Below, in pieces: positions 55,029-64,000 of a stretch of 64,000 nucleotides of DNA. The notes below the pieces were generated by a model that searched no databases, had not been told where the DNA came from, and saw only the letters and a list, made by a program, of their open reading frames with translations. The DNA is taken from the NCBI GenBank assembly GCA_030549335.1, contig CM060197.1:19170501-19234500 (forward strand). Direction: 5' to 3'. Within the stretch, counting starts at the first letter, position 1; the number at the start of each line of letters is the position of its first letter. A program made the position numbers and the translations under genes. This stretch comes from Pontederia crassipes. Lineage: Eukaryota > Streptophyta > Magnoliopsida > Commelinales > Pontederiaceae.

Positions 55029-57848
55029 TGTAACGCTCCCAAAATTCGACCCTAATTTAAAATTTTTGCCGAACCCCGGACGACGTTACGTCGACCTTGA
55101 CATGACCTAATTTAATAAAATATTGCAGCATAAACATAATAATAATAGACATAACAATAATATCGTAAAATTGCGAAAGATTTCATCATATAAAAATTCC
55201 AAGACAACAATACTAGCCCATGGGCCACAAAGGCTCTAACATCAATACCCAACATAGGATTCATAATACATAAAAGAGTCCAAATAAAAGTAAAAGACTC
55301 AAAGGCCCATAAGTCATACATACTTAACTCTTATAAGAGTTCATCATCATAACGTAAAAGTCTAAAAGATAACTTGGGTCATAGCCCGACCAACCCATGT
55401 GCAACGTCTTCGTCATGAGGCTCTCGCCGCCGAACCTAAGCCACATCCATACCTGCACGGATCCATGAGGTGCAGGGGATTTCTCCTGTTAAAGTATGTT
55501 GAGGCCCATGCATGCTATGATCCTATGACATAATCTCTACATGTCATGACATATGAATATCATCATCATGGAACATAAATCATATGCATGATATGAGCTA
55601 CTTATGCATACTACATGACATATGAACATATCATCATGGCAAGATAAGATAAACATATAACATCATAATTATTATGTCAAAACATATCATAACTTATCAT
55701 TATGCTGGGACATATCATCATTTATCTTGCTTTACTTGGACATCTTCTTTCATAACATCTTATGACATGTGAACATACATTAGCATCTGATTGGAGCTTT
55801 CATCAACATCTTTAACTTTATGTCCCAAGTCATCTTTGGAAAGTATGTACATATTTGTAAGACTTTACTTTCCACTTTACATCATCTTTTCATCTTCTAT
55901 CTTGATTAAGATAGCTTATTATCTTAGTGATTGGGAAGACCATGTTGATTTGCGGGAACTTGACTAGCTAGGCCGGGACGATTGCCCCACTTTTGGAAGG
56001 ATTCTTCCCTAGGAATACAACACATCAGCTAGCATGTGAGGACTTTATTCCCCTCCACGATTACAACAAGACACCTTCATGCCAATCCATCTTTTACTTT
56101 CATTCATCATCACATACAATCATTCATCACACATTGCATGTTTTAACCCTATTTAAGGTCATACATACTTTAAATCATAATATATGTGGACGTTCAATCG
56201 TAATCAATCATCTGTCCAAAACGGGCGACCGTTTCTTTAACGGTCGAATTCTGGACTACATATCGGGCATCCGGTTGGATCATCGGTCGACCGATTTGGT
56301 CATTTCGGATGATCGAAGCTGAGTTCCGGTTCGACCGCTAATCACAGAATGTGACACTCCTCTAAATCGGACGACTGCTGGAATATCGATCGATCGATAC
56401 ATGACTTTCGGACGTCCGAAGTGAATTTCGGATCGTCCGCTAATCACAGAATATTTTGACTACCTATATCAGACGACCGCTGGGATATCGGTTGACCGGT
56501 TATGATTTTCGGACGACCGAATCAAAGCGTTCGGACGTCCGCTAATCACATAATGTGTCTGCCCCTCCAGAATGGTCGACCGATACGAAATCGGTCGTCC
56601 ATTTTGAGACGGCAGGCACCAGATTTTACATAATCTCTTTCCAAATCTTAAATACATTGACATGGTCACTACATATTGACTTCCAAACATCATAATGGAC
56701 ATCTCATGACATTCTTAATACACTAAACATGAAACATATGATATTTTCACATGGAGACATTTGGCATGCTAAGCAAGTTCATAAATGTACATGAGCTTTC
56801 AAGATTTCATAATAATACTTCAAAACAACAATAAGCTTTCTATGCTAAGCATGATGAGCAATAGAGCATAAGTCTTAATGGAACATAAAGCACATTAACA
56901 TTCTAATCATGGATAGTAATAGAATAGTAATATAAAGAAACATAAAGTAAGAATGCACATTCCCCAAATCTTCTTCTAAGAACAAAGGGTTTGTTCTTTA
57001 ATCCCTAATCCATACAAACAAACATCATTAGGAAGAAAATTATGGTTTATGATCCTCTCAAACATACACTCATTAACATTTACATTTACTTATTTATATA
57101 CCATGCTAGTTTAATAAGATTATACATACCATTCTTTCAAGTTAAGCATCACTACTCATTTTTATGATTTTCATGTAGCATTTTCACAAACATCTCATAG
57201 GCATCATGCATTCTATTCTAATCATATTAATATGAACAAGTAAAAGACATCATAATGAATTAAACATGGAGAGTCATGAATATTTTAATACCAAACATAC
57301 TTAGCAATGAAATAAATATCTTAACTAATTATTCAATAATGTAAATAAATCATGCTTATCTTCAATCATATAACTTAAGAAGATCCAAGTTGGCCATTAA
57401 ATCCTTAACCATTCATTCAAGCATCATTCAAAATTGACATTAGGATTTTGGATTCCCTCAAATATATCTTTAGAGCTTAAGTTAAAACCCTAATCCTAAT
57501 TTCCTATCTTTTCTTTTTTTTTTTTTCTTTGTTCTTTCTTTCCTTTCCCTCCTTTCCTTACTTGCTGCTGTCCTGCCGTGATGTAATGTGAGGGAGAGTG
57601 CTTGCTGCAATATCGCTATGAGAGAGAGAGAGTGAGAAGGAGGGCCAATGGGAGGGAGGGTGTGTGGCTTCTTGCTGCTGTGCAGCCGTGAGTGGACGGG
57701 TAGATGAGAGGGAATGAGTGAGAGATGAGTGACAACCTATTGTTTGGAGGTTGATGAGGCTCCTTGAAACTGTTGTTGCTGCTCTTGCCGAGAGGTGAGG
57801 GAGGTAGCTACTGTAGCTACAGTGACGAGTTATTGTAGCATCATGGAG
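55029..57848 (-). mobile_element. Tekay-like LTR, minus strand, interrupted by element C
   Basis: Begins TGTAACGCTCCCAAAATTCG on the plus strand, the reverse complement of a Tekay-like LTR end, and is collinear with 38367-40991 (ACTAGCCCATGGGCC at about 55214; CATGAGGCTCTCGCC at about 55414). It stops at CATGGAG, where the LTR of element C begins, so its 5' part should lie beyond the window. A GATCGACCG array fills 56210-56610 with CTAATCACA spacers. Confidence 0.8.
56210..56610. repeat. array of GGTCGACCGAT-type words
   Basis: The same word family and the same CTAATCACAGAATGT-like spacers as at 39590-40090, in a diverged copy. Words include GATCGATCG, CGGACGTCCG and GGTCGACCGAT. Confidence 0.75.
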
Positions 57849-60275
57849 TGTAACGCATCAAAAAAAAAAATTTTCAAAATTCAAATCCATGTCATAATTA
57901 CTAATATGGAGTAACTCACGTCCCCATAATTCATGGAATCATGAATTAATGAGCACGATACCTATATTGATGACCTTAAATCATGATATTTGTCCCTTCC
58001 TCCCCTCATACTCACCATTTCCTTTTTGTCTCATTTCCTGCCCTGTTTGTGCTCGGCCAGAGGAGGGAAGAAGTACACCGGCAAGTACTTCTAGCGACGC
58101 AGAACACAGGGGAAGAAGCTAGTACGATCCATTTGAAGATCCAACCGAAATTTATTCAAAAAAAAGGTGTGTGTGTTTTTCGGGATCTATTTCGTAGAAT
58201 AGTTCAAAAAGTTTTATGCCTGATTAACGAATCCATGAATAGATAAATACTAATGATCTGCATGACCTCAGCTTTAATAATCAAACTTGCTGTACATTCA
58301 GATGTGGATTTTCCTCACGAATATATCTTCACTTTGTGAATGTACATCTGTTACAGATTTGATTATATGATTAGAGATCTTATTGTTGAGTTGTGTTTCT
58401 CATTTGGCGCCCTACTTTTGCCCAGAATTTCATTATAGACCTCTCGTGTCTTATTCCTCATCTAATGGTATCATCATCTAGGCCAGACTAAGTACTATTG
58501 AGGTTAATCTGACCTACTACCAGATTTCGTTAACTTATGCACATCGGAAGTCCATAAACACCTATACTCATGAGCGACACAAATTCCAGCACTTTAGATG
58601 TCATCCTATGAGTTTGTATGTATGAGCATCACCCTGATACGTGTTGGTGCCACATCCTGTAACTTTGGATGCAAGAGTATTAGTCTGATGTTACTACATG
58701 TGCAACATTGCTTTAACTGCAATGAAGTGACATTAGTACATTATATGTTTTTTTTAGGAACTAATGCATTATTCGCATTAGATGCAAAAATGGTATATTT
58801 CGTGCATGAAACTGTGTCAGAGGTATTTTGGTGCCAATTACAGTGTCCTTGCATGATCCTATGGAAACAGTTTCCCCCCGAAGTATATATAAAAATATAT
58901 ATAGATTACTATAATATTTTCAGGTATTGTAGCTATGTTGTGGTATGAATTTTCTTGCTGGTCCTCGTCACATAATTGCCATATTGTTATAGTTAATCTT
59001 TTCTGCAAATCTTATAAATGTTCATCCTCCATATTTTTAACCGCTAGTTGATCTCTTTAAATGTTCCAATTATATTCGTCGCATAATTGCCCATACATCA
59101 GTGAACTTCATTTTAGTTTCCCCATGATTTCATCAGTAGTTCTAATTAGTTTTGACACTATCAAGATGACAATGTTAGAAAAAAATTTGACGTCTGATTC
59201 CTTTTCGGAAAATCACCGATGAACTTTTAAAAGGACGACCGCTCGACCTTTTCGGCGACCAATTTGTGGACAGAAAGATTTTGACTTTAATCTACACTCC
59301 TTGATTTGATAAGTTTTTGTCCACCTGATTGATAATGAACGATATAAACCTAAAGATGATTCGGAACTTCCCCTGCTCCCTACGGCCTTGATTGATCCAA
59401 GTGATCAAAAGATAGGTCCATGACTTATAAGAAAGAGGGTTATCAATTGCCTATCTAGATGGGAGTTTCTCCCCTACGGATGTTTCCGCTTTATGCGAGG
59501 TCATCTTGCCTGACGGGGCACTCGCCGTGGCACTGATCCCCCACTGGCCCACCATGGTCTAGATGAATGCACACTTGTGTGCCTGCAATGATATTCCCTA
59601 AAAGAAGAAGAGCTCTTCTAAAATATGAACATGATGAAAGAACATGAATGACAAAAGATGAATAAAAGGACTTTATCCTTATGAACGTAAATATGAGACT
59701 GAACATGAAAAAGAAAGAAAATGAAAAAGAATGAACTATGATCCTCTTATCGACTCATCTATTATGATTCATTCTTATACTTGATTTCCATGATTACCTC
59801 ATGCTTATTCTGATGGAACTAATCTATGATTTATACGAACTCACACTTAGCTTTATGCTAACGGTTGAGCTTGCTCCCCTGTGTGATCCCCACAGGTACT
59901 TGATATGGATGCGTGCCGTGTTGATGTGTGTGCGGCGACTACAGCTTAGTGGCGTGTGCACATGGTTATCGTATGGTCTAGATGGAGTCTTTATCTTTCA
60001 GCATATCGAGTTGTATTTTCATTTGGATGGAACCTATAGTGTGGTATTATGGCATGGACCTTTATATGCCCTATGTGAGACATTGATGTACCTTTTCTTA
60101 TTTAGCTTCCGCATTTCTTCATATTATCGAGTAATATTTTATTATTTAAGTCTTCCGCTTACGTGTCAATCTTATTGACCATTTGAGTCAATAAAAGAGT
60201 CAAAGAAAGACCAAAGAAGATAACGACCGAAAGGAGATATCGCCACGTGGCGGGGTCGAATTTCGGGGCGTTACA
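57849..60275 (+). mobile_element. 5' LTR of Tekay-like element C
   Basis: Bounded by TGTAACGC and GCGTTACA and followed by a tRNA-Met-type primer-binding site. Length 2427 bp. An A/T-rich TATA-like stretch lies at 58883-58893. The 116- and 125-codon frames inside (58598-58948 and 59801-60178) have no domain character and fall within the LTR, so I do not treat them as genes. The 3' LTR lies outside the window, so age cannot be read. Confidence 0.85.
58883..58893 (+). promoter_or_regulatory. possible TATA box of element C LTR
   Basis: GTATATATAAA in a longer TA-rich run, about 1 kb into the LTR. Position is plausible, but the low-complexity surroundings make it uncertain. Confidence 0.3.
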
Positions 60276-60279
60276 TTTA

Positions 60280-60291
60280 TGGTATCAGAGC
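60280..60291 (+). promoter_or_regulatory. primer-binding site, tRNA-Met type (element C)
   Basis: TGGTATCAGAGC, four bases after the LTR end TTACA. Confidence 0.92.
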
Positions 60292-60464
60292 CTAACGATA
60301 GGACTCTCTTGACGTCCTAGATATAGAGCATAGGTTAAGTATGGTCCATGTGCACCCACCAGAGCTACCGCCACACTCAACCGCCGCAAAGTAAAGTAAG
60401 AAGTATTTTGGATTTTTTTTAAAGTTATGACTTGTTTATTTAAATGAATTGTTATGTTTTATAG

Positions 60465-61725
60465 ATGGCTCCCACGACACGCTCAGCAGCCAGACGCGGC
60501 AGAGGTCGTGGGCGTGGACGTAGAGGTGGTCGCATTGCGGCTACCCCAGAGATCGTCACTGATGGACTTGACTCTGCTCTTGAGAGTCAAGTAGCGGAGG
60601 AATTGCAGCCGGAGCTCCCTCCAGTACAAGAACCGGAGCTCCCACCACCTTCACAACAGCCGACATTCTCAGTGCCGATGTACCAGGCACCACCTCCTCC
60701 TCCAGCTGCACCAGCACCACCGATGGCTCCTCCCAGGGAGGATACGATTCAGGAGTTCCTGAAACTGCACCCACCCTACTTCAGGGGGGCAGTGAATTAT
60801 GAAGAAGCAGTGCAGTGGTTTACTCGGATGGAGAATTTGTTCGACACTGACAGATGCGGCGAAGACAACAAGGTTCGTTATGTCGTCCACATGCTCATCG
60901 GTCGGGCCAGCGACTGGTGGGAGATGGCACGTGCGACCAGTTTTTCGGATCAGAGGGCTATCCCTTGGACTAGTTTCAAGGAACTATTTGAGCTCAGTAC
61001 GCTCCTTCCTTTAGAAGGAAAGAGAAGTCCAAAGAATTCAAAGAGTTGCGCCAATGCAACTTGACGGTGGCTGAGTACCATGCTCGTTTTATCCAGCTAG
61101 AGCGCTATAGTAAGGATAAGATGGATGAGACAGATCGCGCTGAGCAGTTCCTTGACGGTCTCCACCACACCATTCGTGAGAAAGCCGTCTATGGAGCTGA
61201 GATCGACTTGCATGGTGCTGTTCGCATGGCGTACAGAATCGAACAACAAATCCAGATGCGGAAGGAAGAACTGAAGAAAGAGCCAGCGAGAGCAACAGAG
61301 CCGGCTAAGCCAAGATGGGAAGATCGCCGCCCAGCTCACAGAGACACATGCCACGATCGTCGCCATCAGCCCTACCAACAGCCACAGCGCGAGACTCCCC
61401 GCCAGCCCGCACCTCGCCAACCCTAGGTGATGTAGGAGTAAAGTGATTTAAGAATATGCATAGAATGATACTGACTAATGATGAATGTAAACTTCAGCCA
61501 CAACCACAGCGACATGCACCTGCTCCGCAACCTCCAAGACAACCACCGGCACCCCAGCAACAGGATGTGCCAAACTACGTCTACTGCAATAGGCCCCATA
61601 GAGAGGAGTGTCGCATGAAGAACGGCACCTGCATCGAATGCGGTAAGGCCGGACATTTCGTCAGAGATTGTCCGACGAAGAATCAGAGGGGTGCAGGAGG
61701 GGTACCAGGACGTCTCTACAACGTC
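60465..61725 (+). pseudogene. gag: element C gag with frameshift and a 71-bp intron-like insertion
   Basis: ATG at 60465 starts an Arg/Gly-rich N-terminus (MAPTTRSAARRGRGRGRG), a Pro-rich linker, and a capsid domain (EFLKLHPPYFRG ... WFTRMENLFD ... DWWEMA at about 60750-60925; then NLTVAEYHARFIQLERYSKD ... FLDGLHHTIREKA at about 61058-61185). A frameshift near 60990 separates the two capsid halves. TAG at 61424-61426 ends the second frame. After a 71-bp AT-rich insert the frame resumes with a Pro/Gln-rich stretch and the knuckle CIECGKAGHFVRDC (about 61630-61671). Coding is clearly GC-richer than the other elements here. The protein would package element RNA. Confidence 0.85.
61427..61497 (+). 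other. 71-bp intron-like insertion in element C gag
   Basis: Starts GTGATG and ends ACTTCAG, with CTGAC/CTAAT branch-point-like words about 12-18 bp before the end. It is about 31% G+C, against far higher values in the flanking gag. Removing it joins two gag frames in phase. Whether it is spliced is unknown; filler DNA from break repair is the main alternative. Confidence 0.45.
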
Positions 61726-61754
61726 CAAGCAGGTGCGGCCCCACAGGATAACGA

Positions 61755-64000
61755 TGTTATCCGAGGTACTCTCCTCATAGCAGGTCTTCCTATGGTTGTA
61801 CTGTTTGATTCGGGTGCATCGCACTCTTTTATTTCTGAGGCATGTATTTCCACCCTTAGTGTACCTATAAAAGGGATGGAACACAGTATGAACGTAAAGA
61901 CACCAATGGGGACCCTCCACACAACGAAATACCTTCCCGAGGTACCAATTGTTGTGGATGGAAAAAAATTTTCCGTCGATTTGATTGTAATCCCCATGGT
62001 GGACTACGATGTCATCTTAGGTATGGATTGGCTGTCATACCATGATGCATCGATTGTATGTAAGCAAAAGAAGGTTATCATCGGCAACCAAGGTAATAAG
62101 AAGATGATGATCAGAGGTACATCGAAGCCGGACGGTGGAATCATATTATCTGCCATGAAGGCCCACAAGCTACTACAGAAGGGATGCCGAGGGTACTTGG
62201 CGAGCGTGACGATAGTCGACGCACAGACACCGACTCTGCACCAGATTGACATAGTACGAGACTTTCCGGATGTCTTTCCAGATGACATCTTCGGACCACC
62301 GCCGAGGAGAGAGATCGATTTCAGGATCGACTTGATACCAGGGACGGCACCGATCTCCAAGGCTCCCTACCGCATGGCCTCGACGGAGATGCTAGAGCTG
62401 AAGAAATAGATTCAGGAGTTACTCGACAAGGGATTCATCCGACCTAGTGTTTCTCCTTGGAGTGCTCCGGTTCTGTTTGTTAAGAAGAAGGATGGATCGA
62501 TACGACTCTGCATCGACTATCGAATGCTAAACAAGGTCACGATCAAGAACAAATACCCGTTGCCCAGGATCGATGACTTATTTGACCAACTATCCAAGGC
62601 CTCGGTGTTTTCGAAGATCGACTTGAGGAACGGCTACCACTAGCTGAGAGTCGCAGAAGAAGATGCGCCGAAGACTGCTTTCAGATCGCGCTATGGCCAC
62701 TACAAATTCACGGTTATGCCTTTCGAACTAACGAATGCCCCAGCAGCGTTCATGGATCTTATGAATAGGGTATTCAAACAGCATTTGGATCAGTTTGTGA
62801 TCGTCTTCGTGGACGACATCCTGATCTACTCCTCCAACCCAGAGCAGCACCGAGAGCACCTACGGATCATCTTGGAGACTTTGCGCCAGCATCGACTTTT
62901 CGCAAAGTTCTCCAAGTGTGAGTTCTGGATGGAGCAGATGATGTTCTTGGAGCACATTGTATCCAGACAAGGCATAGTAGTAGACCCAGCAAAGGTCGAG
63001 ACAGTGACCAACTGGGTCAGGCCGAAGAATGCGACGGAGATCTGCAGCTTCCTCGGTCTAGCGGGCTACTACAGGCGTTTCATTCGGGATTTCTCAAAGA
63101 TTGCAGCTCCACTCACTCATTTGACGAAGAAAAATGAGAAGTTCATCTGGACAGATAAGTGCGAGAGCAGTTTTCAAGAGCTGAAGAACAGGTTGACCTC
63201 CGCTCCGATCCTCACTCTGCCATCAGGGAGCGGAGGGTACATGATTTACAGTGATGCTTGTGGCACTGGATTGGGATGTGTCCTCATGCAGCATGGGAAG
63301 GTAGTGGCCTACGCCTCACGACAATTGAAGAAGCACGAGGTGAATTATTCGACGCACGATCTGGAGCTTGCAGCGATCATGTTCGCTCTGAAGATATGGA
63401 GGCACTACTTGTATGGTGAAGAGTTTCAGGTGTTCACCGACCACAAGAGCCTGAAATACGTCTTCACCCAGAAGGACCTAAACATGCGACAGAGACGATG
63501 GATGGAGTTCCTCAAAGACTACGAGTTCGCGATCAACTATCATCCCGGCAAGGCGAACTCGGTGGCCGACGCTCTCAGTCGAAAATGGGAGGCTTCGCTA
63601 GCTTTCCTCCAACTACGCAGGTATGAGATGATTGAGAAACTTAACCAGTGGAATCCTCGAACTGCAGGACACCGAGCAATACTAATGATGCACCAGTTAC
63701 AGCCAAGCATGATCAACAGAATCATCACAGCACAAATGGCCGACACCGAGTATACGAAGATGTTCAAGAGGTGTCAAAATGAACCTGAAGACTTCAAGAT
63801 TGGCAATGAGGAGAGATTAGGTATCGGAATCGTCTCTGGGTTCCAAATGATGCTATAGTCAGACGAGAGGTACTCGATGAAGGCATAAGTCAGAGTTTGC
63901 GATACATCCGGGCAGCACGAAGATGTATAGGGATGTCAGACGCAGCTTTTGGTGGCACGACATGAAGAGGGAGATAGCGGACTACGTCTCCAAGTGTCTT
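61755..64000 (+). pseudogene. pol: element C pol: protease, RT, RNase H, integrase start
   Basis: Aspartic protease with LFDSGASHSF (about 61803-61832, normal DSGA), YDVILGMDWL (about 62005), RT from [12 protein letters not shown] (about 62489) with FVDD (about 62806-62817), RNase H with YSDAC (about 63248) and VADALSRK (about 63562), then the start of the integrase finger region near 63880-64000, cut by the window edge. Breaks: TAG at 62407-62409 (glutamine expected before IQELL), TAG at 62642-62644 (glutamine expected after GYH) and a frameshift near 63820. Both TAGs fit a CAG-to-TAG transition. The lineage is the same as element B pol, but the DNA is much more GC-rich. The remainder should include a chromodomain beyond the window. 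Confidence 0.92.

Noticed and set aside
58598..60178. 116- and 125-codon ORFs as host genes
   Set aside because: Both lie inside the 5' LTR of element C and show no conserved domain; their lengths fit chance in a sequence of this composition.
7947..60291. TGGTATCAGAGC words (7947, 11491, 60280) as tRNA genes
   Set aside because: They are only 12-13 bases long, directly after LTR ends, and no cloverleaf can be formed with the surrounding sequence; they are primer-binding sites.

Overview
This 64-kb window is plant nuclear DNA, almost certainly repeat-rich (pericentromeric-type) heterochromatin of a flowering plant. The evidence is that nearly every base can be assigned to plant LTR-retrotransposon lineages: Athila-like and chromoviral Ty3/gypsy elements (Tekay/Del-like and Reina-like) and a Ty1/copia Sirevirus (Maximus/SIRE). 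Several carry plant primer-binding sites (tRNA-Met type TGGTATCAGAGC, tRNA-Asp type TGGCGCCGTTGCC). I found no host gene, rRNA, tRNA or CRISPR array that I could support. Species cannot be decided.

Layout. (1) 1-6655: 3' half of a decayed Athila-like element on + (pol, 3' region, 3' LTR). (2) 6656-24216: a Sirevirus with a truncated 5' LTR, PBS and gag. The gag is split by a 12.7-kb block (8466 to about 21150) holding a Tekay-like chromovirus, element B (LTRs 8636-11485 and 17823-20577). The gag of B is itself split by a solo Athila-like LTR (11822-13191). The Sirevirus distal part (gag C-terminus, multiple polypurine tracts, 3' LTR) is inverted at 21938-24122 and lacks pol. (3) 24217-26484: a Tekay-like LTR on -. 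(4) 27571-54483: an old Reina-like chromovirus on -, with short LTRs about 27 kb apart, stretched by nested insertions: a Sirevirus solo LTR (29492-31753) that itself contains an Athila-like LTR, a Tekay-like solo LTR (31756-34198), a B-type LTR (35331-38003), another solo LTR (38367-40991, target duplication TTGGT), and a complete young Athila-like element (41769-54038, target duplication ATCTC). (5) 55029-57848: a Tekay-like LTR on -, itself interrupted by (6) a Tekay-like element C on + (5' LTR 57849-60275, gag, pol), which runs off the window.

The only coding unit that looks intact is the gag-pol ORF of the young Athila-like element (44993-50350). It is flanked by two 1729-bp LTRs that differ, by eye, at two C/T sites. 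All other gag/pol genes carry stops, frameshifts or insertions, and the identifiable stop changes are of the C-to-T or G-to-A kind expected from deamination of methylated cytosine.

The most unusual theme is that different families carry dense arrays of one short, often palindromic word in non-coding parts only: TTACGGCCGA in the young Athila-like element, AAGTTATCATT in the first Athila-like element, CACGGCCGTG in the solo LTR at 11.8 kb, and GGTCGACCGATC in both Sirevirus and Tekay-like LTRs. A second candidate novelty is a 71-bp insertion with intron-like GT...AG structure in the gag of element C.
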